A DNA stretch of 15,945 nt from Methylophaga sp. (GCA_013139345.1 WTAY01000008.1:1-15945), one strand, 5' to 3'; shown: positions 1 to 7,794, numbered from the stretch's first letter. Notes: generated by a model from the letters alone, not told the origin. Program-made: numbers and translations.

Positions 1-1440
1 AAGTTGACTTGCTTGGGTGAGAATATGATTACGTACAGCCCAAGTCATGACATGAAGCAGTGAGTGAGCTTTGAACAAAGGCTGCTCTTTCGCAGAAGTT
101 AGCAGCATATCGCTAATTAACCAGCCACCTTTCGTGCTAAAGCGGTGTAAATAAATATCTTCTTTGTTTTTGTTTGGCAACAAAGCGCTTGGTAAGCAGG
201 GAATGATATTAGGTGCGACATCATGTAAAAGCTGATACTTCTGGTTAAGCAGTTTATTTAGAGCGGTAATATCAATGGCGTGTTTTTGTGCAAAGTCAGT
301 AATGCTTTTCTTAACGCTAAGGTGCAGTTTACTGACGAGCTCATATTCAGCGAGGCATTGTCGATATGTTGACTCTTGTCGTTGATCAAGTGTTTGAGCT
401 ATATGTTGTGGCCACTGCCAAGATGACAGAAGGTGTTTGGCAACTTTTCGTCGCCATGGGTATTGAGCATGAGTGACTTGTTTTGATAGTCGTTCATTAA
501 AGGCAAGGTAGAGTGACTGTTGTGCGAGCAACTGATTCTCATTACTTATTGATAAACTTGCCATCAATGCATCTAGTTTTAGAACAGTAATATCAAGGAA
601 TAAAGGTTCTCTTTCCCCTTGGTAAACCAAGTGTTTAAATTGGCGACATAGCCACGAGGTATTGGCAAATGTAGAGAGTAAGTGTTGGTCATAAAGTAAG
701 TCTAGAAGAGGTTCTATTCCTTGCTCTATTGCTGATAGCAGTATTGATGAGCTGTGCTCTAGCAATGGCTGGGCATTGGCCTTTGGTAGTGGACCAAAGT
801 CAATAATGCTGGCATGCCCTAATAAACGTTGTTGTGTCAGAGATTGGGCTACTTGAGCATAGTCTACTTCTTCTTGCTCAGGGCTAATAACCCACCAAAG
901 AGGCGTACTACCGGCTAAAACAAGGCCATTAAGATAAAACCGATTCAAGTCTTCAGCAGAAAGACTATTTTGAGATAAAGAGTCTTCAGACAATAAGCGG
1001 GTATGTAGGGTAATCTTGAGGCTTTCAGCCCACTCTTTAACTGCTGTTAACTTTTGCTGTAACAGATCAAGTTTGCCTGATGAGTCACTATGCACAAGCC
1101 AAAGTTCAAACTCGACATTATTAGGATATTGAAGACTTCCAGCATCATTGATTAAGTAAATGCCTTGGAGGGGATATCGCCGCAAGGGTCTACGTTTAAA
1201 ATCAAAGTGTGGATTGATGACTTTAGCTGCATCAATGGCAGTATCGTGGGGTTGAAAATCAACAAAACCAGCGGGTGTGTCTGAACTAATATAAGCTGGC
1301 AAACCTTCGGCATTGATATGAAACAACAAAGCCAGCAAGTCAAAGAAGACGTGCTGGCTTTCGGGTGCTAGTTCTCGCAACCGCTCTATCCGTGTGCGAT
1401 TGATTGTTTGAAATTGAGTTAGTGCTTGCTTAGGTTCCAC
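1..1440 (-). CDS. Class I adenylate cyclase homologue with degraded catalytic motif (partial, 3' end outside window)
   Basis: I translated this frame by hand: 480 codons from GTG at 1440 to position 1 without a stop, continuing out of the window. It aligns along its length with E. coli CyaA as I remember it. Landmarks are N-terminal INRTRIERL (13-21), the NTase strand region (93-115), LVLAGSTPLWWVI (173-185), IDFGPL (213-218), a WRRKVAKHLLSSWQW segment (329-343) and the late GGWLISD (438-444) and TWAVRNHILT (466-475) blocks. CyaA would make cAMP from ATP in the cytoplasm. However, the catalytic GS...DLDIW motif reads INDAGS...EFELW (E110, E112), and the loop with GGEDCGSTQ is missing. Cyclase activity is therefore doubtful, although the frame is intact. 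The start is uncertain: GTG 1440 or GTG 1449, neither with a clear Shine-Dalgarno. It follows purH by 8-17 nt and is probably cotranscribed. Membership of the family is fairly sure; function is not. Confidence 0.8.
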   Translation of the reverse strand, partial: MEPKQALTQFQTINRTRIERLRELAPESQHVFFDLLALLFHINAEGLPAYISSDTPAGFVDFQPHDTAIDAAKVINPHFDFKRRPLRRYPLQGIYLINDAGSLQYPNNVEFELWLVHSDSSGKLDLLQQKLTAVKEWAESLKITLHTRLLSEDSLSQNSLSAEDLNRFYLNGLVLAGSTPLWWVISPEQEEVDYAQVAQSLTQQRLLGHASIIDFGPLPKANAQPLLEHSSSILLSAIEQGIEPLLDLLYDQHLLSTFANTSWLCRQFKHLVYQGEREPLFLDITVLKLDALMASLSISNENQLLAQQSLYLAFNERLSKQVTHAQYPWRRKVAKHLLSSWQWPQHIAQTLDQRQESTYRQCLAEYELVSKLHLSVKKSITDFAQKHAIDITALNKLLNQKYQLLHDVAPNIIPCLPSALLPNKNKEDIYLHRFSTKGGWLISDMLLTSAKEQPLFKAHSLLHVMTWAVRNHILTQASQL

Positions 1441-1449
1441 AGCAAGCAC
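1422..1449 (-). repeat. Perfect 9-bp inverted repeat over the cyclase-homologue start
   Basis: GTGCTTGCT (1422-1430) pairs perfectly with AGCAAGCAC (1441-1449) around a 10-nt loop. On the minus-strand transcript both possible GTG starts of the cyclase homologue are caught in it: one is the first three bases of the stem and the other lies at the edge of the loop. It could limit translation of the gene after purH. The structure is seen; the role is inferred. Confidence 0.5.
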
Positions 1450-1457
1450 GCTGGTTT

Positions 1458-3035
1458 TTAGTGGCGGAAATGACGCATGCCAGTGAAGACCATCGCAATG
1501 CCATGTTCATCTGCTGCGGCAATAACTTCATCATCACGCATTGAACCACCTGGTTGGATAACAGCACTAATGCCTGCTTCAGCGGCAAGGTCTAAACCAT
1601 CGCGGAATGGGAAGAAGGCATCTGATGCCATCACTGCTCCCGGTACGGCTAAGCCTGCATCATCTGCTTTAATACCTGCAATTCGGCTACTAATGACACG
1701 GCTCATTTGACCTGCGCCAATACCTACCGTTTGTTGATTTTTAACATAGACAATCGCATTTGATTTAACAAACTTAGCCACGCGCCATGCAAATAATAAA
1801 TCTAACATTTGCTCATCGCTTGGTGCTTTTTTGGTAACTACTTTTAGCTCGTCTTGAGTGACTAACGCTGTGTCGCGATCTTGTACTAATAAACCACCAG
1901 TGACACGCTTGAAGTCTAAGCCTTCAGCTTGTTGGCTTGGGAATTCACCACAGCAAAGTAGGCGAACATTCTTCTTCGCACTGACTACTTCTTTGGCTTC
2001 ATCACTGATTGAAGGTGCAATAATCACTTCAACAAATTGACGATCAACAATCGCTTGGGCTGTCTTAGCGTCGAGTTCACGATTAAACGCGATAATGCCA
2101 CCAAATGCTGATGTTGTATCAGTATGGTAAGCCAAATCATACGCTGTTAATAAGTCATCAGCAGTGGCGACACCACATGGGTTCGCGTGCTTAACAATGA
2201 CACAGGCTGGTGACTCTGGGAATGCTTTAACACATTCAAGTGCTGCATCAGTATCGGCAATATTGTTATATGACAGCTCTTTACCTTGAATTTGAACTGC
2301 AGAGCTAATCGTACCTAATTCAGGTTCTGCTTCAGTATAAAAGGCTGCTTTTTGATGCGGGTTTTCACCATAACGCATGTCTTGAGCTTTATTGAACTGG
2401 GTATTGAATGTGCGAGGAAACGTGTCTTCGCCAGCCTTATCAGTATAGGCATCAGTGATTTTACCTAAGTGATTAGCAATCGCACCATCATAATGTGCAG
2501 TATGTTCAAATGTTTTAACGGCTAAGTCAAAACGAGTGGCGTCATCAACCGCACCAGTTGCTTCAAGTTGTTCAATGACACGAGCGTAATCAGCAGGATC
2601 AATCAATACGGTAACGGAGGCGTGATTTTTTGCAGCAGCACGCAACATCGTTGGGCCACCGATATCAATGTTTTCAATTGCCATTGGTAAAGTGCAATCA
2701 TCACGAGCAATCGTTGCTTCGAATGGGTATAAATTCACCACAACTAAATCGATAGGTGCAATATCATGTTCAGCCATAATCGCTTCATCAATACCACGAC
2801 GCGCTAATAAACCGCCGTGAATTTTTGGATGAAGCGTTTTGATGCGGCCATCCATCATTTCAGGGAAGCCAGTATGTTCAGACACTTCTTTTACTGGTAA
2901 ACCAGCATCTTGAAGTAATTTGGCTGTTCCACCCGTTGATAGTAGTTCAACACCTAGACGTGTAAGTTCTTGGGCAAGCTCTAATACACCCGTTTTATCT
3001 GACACACTTAATAGTGCACGTTGGACTTTATTCAT
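1458..3035 (-). CDS. purH: Bifunctional AICAR formyltransferase / IMP cyclohydrolase PurH
   Basis: PurH carries out the last two steps of de novo purine synthesis in the cytosol: formylation of AICAR with 10-formyl-tetrahydrofolate, then ring closure to IMP. The 525 residues match the family length. The N-terminal MGS-like cyclohydrolase domain occupies roughly 1-150 (STGGTAKL 33-40, DGRIKTLHP 62-70, NIDIGGPTM 122-130). The formyltransferase domain follows, with RYGENPHQ (221-228) and the catalytic Lys-His pair K282/H283 in VIVKHANPCGVA. The ATG start is preceded by AGGAA six bases upstream. The gene lies 24 nt after fis and just before the adenylate cyclase homologue, so it is probably part of the prmA-dusB-fis-purH run. 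Here purH is followed by the cyclase homologue, where purD is common in other gammaproteobacteria. Confidence 0.97.
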   Translation of the reverse strand: MNKVQRALLSVSDKTGVLELAQELTRLGVELLSTGGTAKLLQDAGLPVKEVSEHTGFPEMMDGRIKTLHPKIHGGLLARRGIDEAIMAEHDIAPIDLVVVNLYPFEATIARDDCTLPMAIENIDIGGPTMLRAAAKNHASVTVLIDPADYARVIEQLEATGAVDDATRFDLAVKTFEHTAHYDGAIANHLGKITDAYTDKAGEDTFPRTFNTQFNKAQDMRYGENPHQKAAFYTEAEPELGTISSAVQIQGKELSYNNIADTDAALECVKAFPESPACVIVKHANPCGVATADDLLTAYDLAYHTDTTSAFGGIIAFNRELDAKTAQAIVDRQFVEVIIAPSISDEAKEVVSAKKNVRLLCCGEFPSQQAEGLDFKRVTGGLLVQDRDTALVTQDELKVVTKKAPSDEQMLDLLFAWRVAKFVKSNAIVYVKNQQTVGIGAGQMSRVISSRIAGIKADDAGLAVPGAVMASDAFFPFRDGLDLAAEAGISAVIQPGGSMRDDEVIAAADEHGIAMVFTGMRHFRH

Positions 3036-3059
3036 GGATTGTTCCTGATTTTAGTGGTC

Positions 3060-3350
3060 TTAAAGACCATAGTTTTTTAATTTTTTTCGTAGCGTACCGC
3101 GGTTGAGACCTAAGATCTCAGCAGCACGACTTTGATTGCCATTAGTGTGCTCAAGGGTCGCCTTAAATAAGGGCGCTTCAACTTCAGCTAATAACATGTC
3201 ATAAAGATTGGCGGCTGTAACACCATCTAATTGTTCAAAATAATCTTTTACGGCGGCTTCAACGCAGTCGCTTAATGGGGCCTGTACAGACTCTTTGGCA
3301 ACACCAAGATTGAAGCAAGCAGCATTTGGATTATCTAATTTATCAGTCAT
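3060..3350 (-). CDS. fis: Fis-family nucleoid-associated DNA-binding protein
   Basis: Fis is a small dimeric DNA-bending protein that shapes the nucleoid and modulates rRNA, tRNA and recombination sites. The product has 96 residues, against 98 in E. coli. The C-terminal helix-turn-helix is clear: AAEILGLNRGTLRKKLKNYG (76-95). This is the factor-for-inversion signature, shared with the NtrC C-terminus. The N-terminal half (about 1-45) is poorly conserved, as is usual outside enterobacteria. The ATG overlaps the dusB stop by 4 bp (ATGA), the conserved dusB-fis arrangement, implying translational coupling. No separate promoter is evident. In E. coli the operon responds strongly to growth phase; nothing here shows directly whether that holds. 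Confidence 0.95.
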   Translation of the reverse strand: MTDKLDNPNAACFNLGVAKESVQAPLSDCVEAAVKDYFEQLDGVTAANLYDMLLAEVEAPLFKATLEHTNGNQSRAAEILGLNRGTLRKKLKNYGL

Positions 3351-4330
3351 GCTGCAATCATATCCTGTTCTAGTTGCGCAAAGAACTGTTCAGTGAAATC
3401 TAATTGTTGCTGTGGCAGTTCAAGCGTGTTCATATGCTGGCGGAATGGGTTGCCGTTTCGCAAGCCTTTGCTATACCAAGCGATGTGTTTTCGTGCCATA
3501 CGAACACCAGTGTAATCACCATAAAACTCGTACAAAGTATGTAAGTGGTCAATCAGTGTTTGGCGTACTTCGGCAACCGTGGGCGCAGCCATATGGTCGC
3601 CATGTTTAAGGTAATGATTAATTTGTTGGAATATCCAAGGGTTACCTTGTGCTGCGCGACCAATCATTACTGCATCAGCCTGAGTGTATTCTAAAACCTG
3701 TTTGGCTTTTTCAGGGCTAGAAATATCACCATTGGCAATCACGGGAATAGAAATAGCAGATTTAATCTCAGCAATGGTGTCGTATTCTGCTTCACCACGA
3801 TAGGCATCAGCACGTGTGCGACCGTGTACAGCCAATGCTTGAATTCCTGATTGTTCAGCAATACGGGCTATGGCAACACCATTACGGTTATCTACATCCC
3901 AGCCCGTACGAATTTTTAGAGTGACGGGTGCATCAACCGCATTAACGACGGATTCTAATATTTCACCGACTAGTTTTTCGTTTTGTAATAAGGCCGATCC
4001 AGCCATAACATTACAGACTTTCTTTGCAGGGCAGCCCATATTGATGTCGATGATATGAGCGCCTTGTGCAACATTGTGTTGGGCGGCTTCAGCCATCATG
4101 GCAGGATCGGTACCGGCTATTTGAATAGAGCGAGGCTCTGGTTCGCCATCATGATTAGCACGTAATAATGATTTTTTGCTGGCCCATAATGACTTATTTG
4201 CTGTGATCATTTCCGATACGACCATGCCAGCACCTAGGCGGCGGCATAATTGTCGAAAAGGACGATCTGTTACACCAGCCATAGGGGCCAAGAACAGGTT
4301 ATTGGGTAGCGAATATCGACCTATTTTCAT
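3347..4330 (-). CDS. dusB: tRNA-dihydrouridine synthase B
   Basis: DusB is an FMN- and NADPH-dependent enzyme that reduces uridines in the tRNA D-loop to dihydrouridine. The 327 residues fit the family. The TIM-barrel FMN domain starts at once (APMAGVTDRPFRQLCRR, 15-31). INMGCPAKKV (96-105) carries the catalytic Cys100, TLKIRTGW follows, HGRTR provides the FMN-binding histidine, and IPVIANGDI and MIGRAAQGNPWIF complete the barrel. A helical C-terminal tRNA-binding domain follows. The start matches E. coli DusB (MRIG...), but no Shine-Dalgarno is visible, and a REP-like palindrome pair begins only 5 nt upstream of the ATG. The stop overlaps the fis start by 4 bp. Confidence 0.96.
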   Translation of the reverse strand: MKIGRYSLPNNLFLAPMAGVTDRPFRQLCRRLGAGMVVSEMITANKSLWASKKSLLRANHDGEPEPRSIQIAGTDPAMMAEAAQHNVAQGAHIIDINMGCPAKKVCNVMAGSALLQNEKLVGEILESVVNAVDAPVTLKIRTGWDVDNRNGVAIARIAEQSGIQALAVHGRTRADAYRGEAEYDTIAEIKSAISIPVIANGDISSPEKAKQVLEYTQADAVMIGRAAQGNPWIFQQINHYLKHGDHMAAPTVAEVRQTLIDHLHTLYEFYGDYTGVRMARKHIAWYSKGLRNGNPFRQHMNTLELPQQQLDFTEQFFAQLEQDMIAA

Positions 4331-4335
4331 ATTTG

Positions 4336-4413
4336 GTCATTCTCGCGTACGCGGGAATCCAACGATAGTGGATATTTGATGTGCCCATGGAACCCCGCGT
4401 ACGCGAGGATGAC
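4336..4413. repeat. Opposed pair of REP-like palindromes (REPIN/BIME-type)
   Basis: Two 26-nt units face each other across a 26-nt spacer: 4336-4361 (begins GTCATTCTCGCG, ends GGGAATCCA) and 4388-4413 read in reverse (begins GTCATCCTCGCG, ends GGGGTTCCA). They agree at 23 of 26 positions. Each contains the perfect 10-bp palindrome CGCGTACGCG (4344-4353, 4396-4405). The GTCAT-(T/C)CTCGCG...CGCGGG-TCCA layout resembles widespread proteobacterial REP units. The block fills most of the 106 nt between prmA and dusB and is GC-rich against its AT-rich surroundings. In the mRNA it would form a strong hairpin ending 5 nt before the dusB start. Confidence 0.8.
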
Positions 4414-4436
4414 AAAACAGGATGAATTGCTAATGT

Positions 4437-5312
4437 TCATGAATGTTTTTGACCAACAAGTCGTGTCCATTCATCCTTGAATACTGGGGCCTCCATATCA
4501 AACCATGTTTGATAGCTTTGGCTGACATCGTTAGCTTGGGAATCTAAAATTCCTGACAGCACAATAGGCGCACCGGCTTTAGTTAAATTAGCGAGGCGTT
4601 CTGACAGTGACTGTAATGGGCCAGCAAGAATATTCGCTAACAATAAGTCACACGTTTCATCAGGACAATCATCAGGTAGATAAGTATCAATAGTGACACC
4701 ATTACGCTCAGCATTTGCTTGTGTTGCTTCTAAGGCCTGAGGGTCGGTATCAACACCAATGACTTTCTTGGCACCTAATAAGGCCGCTGCAATCGCTAAA
4801 ATACCACTACCACAGCCGTAATCAATCACGACTTTGTCTTTCACATCCGCTTGGTCAAGCCAGTTTAAACATAAGGCTGTTGTTGGGTGTGTGCCTGTTC
4901 CAAACGCTAAGCCGGGATCAAGCATGATATTGATCGCATCTTTCTGTGGCGGCGAATGCCAGCTAGGGCAGATCCATAATTTGTCACCAAAACTCATCGG
5001 GTGAAAATTATCCATCCACTCTCGAACCCAGTCTTTATCTTCGACTGCTTCGATACGATGCTTAGGCACCGCTTCAGGTGCAAGCATGCCAGTGAGCATG
5101 CGAATAATGAGATCCGTATCTGTTTCAGCATCAAACAAGGCGATAACATTCGTTGCCGGCCAAAGAGGCGTGGTACCTATCTCAGGTTCATAGATCGGTT
5201 GATCTTCATTATCCTGAAAAGTAACCGCACTGGAGCCACATTCTGATAGAAGATCGGATAAGGCATCTGCTTTATCGGGCGTGCTATCAAAAATGAATTG
5301 AATCCAAGCCAC
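4437..5312 (-). CDS. prmA: Ribosomal protein L11 methyltransferase
   Basis: PrmA uses S-adenosylmethionine to trimethylate several amino groups of ribosomal protein L11. The 291 residues match E. coli (293). The N-terminal substrate-recognition domain (about 1-55, MAWIQFIFDS onward) leads through a linker (EDKDWVREWMDNFHPM, 91-106) to the Rossmann methyltransferase domain. There FGTGTHPTT (137-145), motif I VIDYGCGSGILAIAA (162-176), the acidic strand end GVDTD (186-190) and NILAGPL (227-233) are all intact. The start is GTG, placed directly after the accC stop (TAA-GTG, no gap), with AGG about 8 nt upstream inside the end of accC, so translation is probably coupled to accC. The family usually sits next to accBC in gammaproteobacteria. 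Confidence 0.96.
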   Translation of the reverse strand: MAWIQFIFDSTPDKADALSDLLSECGSSAVTFQDNEDQPIYEPEIGTTPLWPATNVIALFDAETDTDLIIRMLTGMLAPEAVPKHRIEAVEDKDWVREWMDNFHPMSFGDKLWICPSWHSPPQKDAINIMLDPGLAFGTGTHPTTALCLNWLDQADVKDKVVIDYGCGSGILAIAAALLGAKKVIGVDTDPQALEATQANAERNGVTIDTYLPDDCPDETCDLLLANILAGPLQSLSERLANLTKAGAPIVLSGILDSQANDVSQSYQTWFDMEAPVFKDEWTRLVGQKHS

Positions 5313-6653
5313 TTATAAACCTAGCTTTTTCTCAAGATAATGGATGTTAGTACCACCTTCTTGGAAATTAGCATCATTCATAATGTCTTGTTGTAGAGCC
5401 ACATTGGTTTTAATACCTTCAATACCAATTTCGCTCAATGCAGTTAACATGCGAGCAATCGCTGATTCACGTGTTGGACCGTGAGAAATTAATTTACCAA
5501 TCATTGAATCATAATTTGGCGGTACGCTGTAACCACTATAAACATGTGAATCCATACGAATACCAACACCGCCAGGTGCATGGTAATGAGTGATTTTACC
5601 TGGACTAGGCATAAAGGTTCTAGCATCTTCAGCATTGATACGACATTCGATTGAATGACCATCAAGGACGATGTCATCTTGTGTAAATGATAACGGTTCT
5701 CCCGCAGCAATTTTAATTTGCTCAGCGACCAAATCAATACCTGTAATTTGTTCGGTAATCGTATGTTCAACTTGAATTCGGGTATTCATTTCGATGAAAT
5801 AAAACTCACCATCCTCGTATAAAAACTCAAATGTACCAGCACCACGATAGCCAATACGAACACAGGCATCGGCACATATTTTACCCATTTTGGCACGTAA
5901 TTCTGGTGAAATACCAGGTGCAGGTGCTTCTTCAACTACCTTTTGATGGCGACGTTGCATTGAACAGTCACGTTCACCTAAATGTACTGCATTACCATGT
6001 TCGTCAGCCAAAACTTGGAATTCAACATGGCGCGGGTTCATTAGGAATTTTTCCATATAAACCATGCCATTACCAAACAATGATTTTGCTTCACTTTTTG
6101 TTAATGCAATGGCATTTAATAAGTGAGCTTCGCTATGCACTTCACGCATACCACGACCACCACCACCGCCAGACGCTTTGATGATTAATGGGAAGCCAAT
6201 TCCACGAGCAAGGCGTAGGTTTGTTTCATCATCATCACCTAAGCCGCCATCAGAACCCGGTACGCAAGGTACGCCTGCTTCTTTCATTGCTTTGATTGCT
6301 GATACTTTATCGCCCATCATGCGAATGGTTTCAGATTTAGGACCGATGAATATAAAGCCACTTTGCTCAACGCGTTCTGCAAAGTCAGCATTTTCAGATA
6401 AAAAGCCATAACCAGGATGAATCGCTGAGGCATCAGTAATTTCTGCTGCACTAATTAATGCAGGTACATTAAGGTAGCTTTCTGCTGAAGGTGCAGGGCC
6501 AATACACACTGTTTCATCTGCTAATAAAACATGTTTCAAGTCGCGATCCACATCAGAGTGAACTGCAACCGTTTTAATGCCTAATTCTTTACAAGCTCTT
6601 AAGACTCGAAGGGCAATTTCGCCTCGATTGGCGATGACTATTTTATCGATCAT
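5313..6653 (-). CDS. accC: Biotin carboxylase subunit of acetyl-CoA carboxylase
   Basis: AccC carboxylates the biotin on AccB with bicarbonate and ATP, the first half-reaction of acetyl-CoA carboxylase at the entry to fatty acid synthesis. It has 446 residues against 449 in E. coli. The N-terminal domain opens with KIVIANRGEIALRVLRACKE. The ATP-grasp domain has K116, K159 and the glycine-rich lid KASGGGGGRGMR (159-170). The metal and active-site region has E276, E288 and the signature EMNTRIQVEH (288-297), including R292. After it the protein reads TITE where E. coli has PVTE, a conservative variation. The C-terminal domain contains ECRINAED. It starts 61 nt after accB and abuts prmA. Confidence 0.97.
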   Translation of the reverse strand: MIDKIVIANRGEIALRVLRACKELGIKTVAVHSDVDRDLKHVLLADETVCIGPAPSAESYLNVPALISAAEITDASAIHPGYGFLSENADFAERVEQSGFIFIGPKSETIRMMGDKVSAIKAMKEAGVPCVPGSDGGLGDDDETNLRLARGIGFPLIIKASGGGGGRGMREVHSEAHLLNAIALTKSEAKSLFGNGMVYMEKFLMNPRHVEFQVLADEHGNAVHLGERDCSMQRRHQKVVEEAPAPGISPELRAKMGKICADACVRIGYRGAGTFEFLYEDGEFYFIEMNTRIQVEHTITEQITGIDLVAEQIKIAAGEPLSFTQDDIVLDGHSIECRINAEDARTFMPSPGKITHYHAPGGVGIRMDSHVYSGYSVPPNYDSMIGKLISHGPTRESAIARMLTALSEIGIEGIKTNVALQQDIMNDANFQEGGTNIHYLEKKLGL

Positions 6654-6714
6654 AATATTTTTATCCGCTGTTGGTACGTGATTGCACTAATAAAAAGTGG
6701 TGCAAGCAGAGGGT

Positions 6715-7167
6715 TTATTCGATGATGATTAAAGGCTCATCAAATTCAACCGGATGACCATTTTCAACTAAAATAGCCTTCACTGTACCGCTACGATCAG
6801 CTTCAATTTGGTTAAACATTTTCATTGCTTCGATAATGCAGATGACATCACCAACAGCAACTGTTTGACCTACTTCAACAAATGAAGCTGATTCAGGCGA
6901 TGATGAACGATAGAACGTACCTACCATTGGAGATTTAACAGCATTATCTGTATTTGGGCCCGCTGGTATTGCTTCTTCTATTGGTGCTGCACTTTGTGCA
7001 GGCGCGGCAGCAACAGGTGCGGCAAGAGTAGGGGCTGCCATCATTACGGGGGCGGTTGTGCTATTGCGGCTGATACGAACAGATTCTTCACCTTCATGAA
7101 TTTCAATTTCTGCTACATCTGATTCTTGAATTAAATCGATCAGTTTTTTTATTTTACGAATATCCAT
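6715..7167 (-). CDS. accB: Biotin carboxyl carrier protein of acetyl-CoA carboxylase
   Basis: AccB carries biotin between biotin carboxylase (AccC, next gene) and the carboxyltransferase AccAD. The 150-residue protein has an N-terminal helical segment (MDIRKIKKLIDLIQESDVAEIEI), an Ala/Pro-rich flexible linker (about 40-68) and the C-terminal biotinyl domain. The biotin attachment site is EAMKMF with Lys116, 34 residues from the C-terminus as in E. coli (K122 of 156). The E. coli-type thumb region is present (FYRSSSPESASFVEVGQ). An AGGT lies about 9 nt before the ATG. The 171-nt leader between aroQ and accB holds a large imperfect hairpin. In E. coli, accBC is subject to AccB-dependent autoregulation; that the leader hairpin contributes here is only a possibility. 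Confidence 0.97.
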   Translation of the reverse strand: MDIRKIKKLIDLIQESDVAEIEIHEGEESVRISRNSTTAPVMMAAPTLAAPVAAAPAQSAAPIEEAIPAGPNTDNAVKSPMVGTFYRSSSPESASFVEVGQTVAVGDVICIIEAMKMFNQIEADRSGTVKAILVENGHPVEFDEPLIIIE

Positions 7168-7236
7168 TTTAAGATGACCTTATTGAGTAGTGTATGTCCG
7201 TTATCATTGATGATGCTGTTTTTCTAGTGCGCATAA

Positions 7237-7304
7237 TAGCTGCGATAGCAAGGCATATTATTGATGTAATAGTTACTCTATTGCTCAATGATATAACGCA
7301 GCTA
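7237..7304. repeat. Long imperfect inverted repeat between aroQ and accB
   Basis: An outer 8-bp stem, TAGCTGCG (7237-7244) with CGCAGCTA (7297-7304), encloses an inner near-palindrome. ATATTATTGATGTAATAG (7255-7272) pairs with CTATTGCTCAATGATAT (7278-7294) around TTACT, with one mismatch and a small internal loop. The outer and inner stems are separated by a 10-nt one-sided bulge. In the minus-strand transcript it begins 34 nt after the aroQ stop and ends 69 nt before the accB start. There is no U-tract after it, so it is not a standard terminator. It could be a leader structure, a processing site or a relic of a small mobile repeat. Confidence 0.5.
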
Positions 7305-7338
7305 GCGTAGTTAGAATGTGTAGTAGAAATCTGCATCT

Positions 7339-7794
7339 TCAATGGTTACGGATATTAGTGATAGCTGCTTGTAAAGCGAGCTGATAACCTTGGGCTCCTA
7401 GTCCACAGATCACGCCAACGGCAATGTCTGATAGGTAAGAGTGATGTCTGAATGATTCTCGTGCATGAACATTAGATAGATGTACTTCGATAAAAGGCAC
7501 TTCGACAGCAGATAATGCATCACGTAGCGCAACACTAGTATGTGTGAATGCGGCAGGGTTGATGATAATGAAGTCTGTATTTGAGCGAGCAGCATGAATT
7601 TTATCAACTAGCTCATGTTCGGCATTGCTTTGGAAACTTTCTAATTGATGGCCTGCATCGCTTGCTTGAGTTGTCAGTCTTTCGGCAATATCAGCTAAGG
7701 TATCTGCCCCATAGTGTTCAGGTTCACGAGTGCCTAAAAGGTTTAAGTTGGGACCGTGTAGCACTAAAAATTTTGCCATTAGAATTTGCGCCAT
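7339..7794 (-). CDS. aroQ: Type II 3-dehydroquinate dehydratase
   Basis: AroQ dehydrates 3-dehydroquinate to 3-dehydroshikimate, the third step of the shikimate pathway to aromatic amino acids, as a cytosolic dodecamer. Active-site landmarks are present, numbered from the upstream ATG: FLVLHGPNLNLLGTREPEHYG (roughly 9-29) with the catalytic Tyr28 in the flexible lid, NPAAFTH (79-85) with Asn79 and His85, and EVHLSNVHARESFR (103-116) with His105 and Arg112. There are two possible ATG starts, 7794 and 7779. The latter (MAKFLVLHGPN...) gives 146 residues and matches family N-termini better. Neither has a clear Shine-Dalgarno. dsbD lies 129 nt upstream and accB 171 nt downstream, a neighbourhood conserved in gammaproteobacteria. 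Confidence 0.96.
   Translation of the reverse strand: MAQILMAKFLVLHGPNLNLLGTREPEHYGADTLADIAERLTTQASDAGHQLESFQSNAEHELVDKIHAARSNTDFIIINPAAFTHTSVALRDALSAVEVPFIEVHLSNVHARESFRHHSYLSDIAVGVICGLGAQGYQLALQAAITNIRNH

Noticed and set aside
1152..1343. 63-residue minus-strand open frame
   Set aside because: It lies in a different frame inside the adenylate cyclase homologue, which covers this region with recognisable conserved segments; no ribosome-binding site.
1422..1459. Plus-strand hairpin followed by a T-run, terminator-like
   Set aside because: No plus-strand gene precedes it; on the transcribed minus strand the T-run is an A-run before the stem, so it cannot act as an intrinsic terminator there.
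5831..6181. 116-residue His-rich plus-strand open frame
   Set aside because: Antisense to accC; composition is the complement of accC codons and there is no start signal.
6682..6705. TTGCAC/GTGCAA hairpin between accB and accC
   Set aside because: Only 6 bp of stem with a 12-nt loop and no U-tract; too weak to call a regulatory site.
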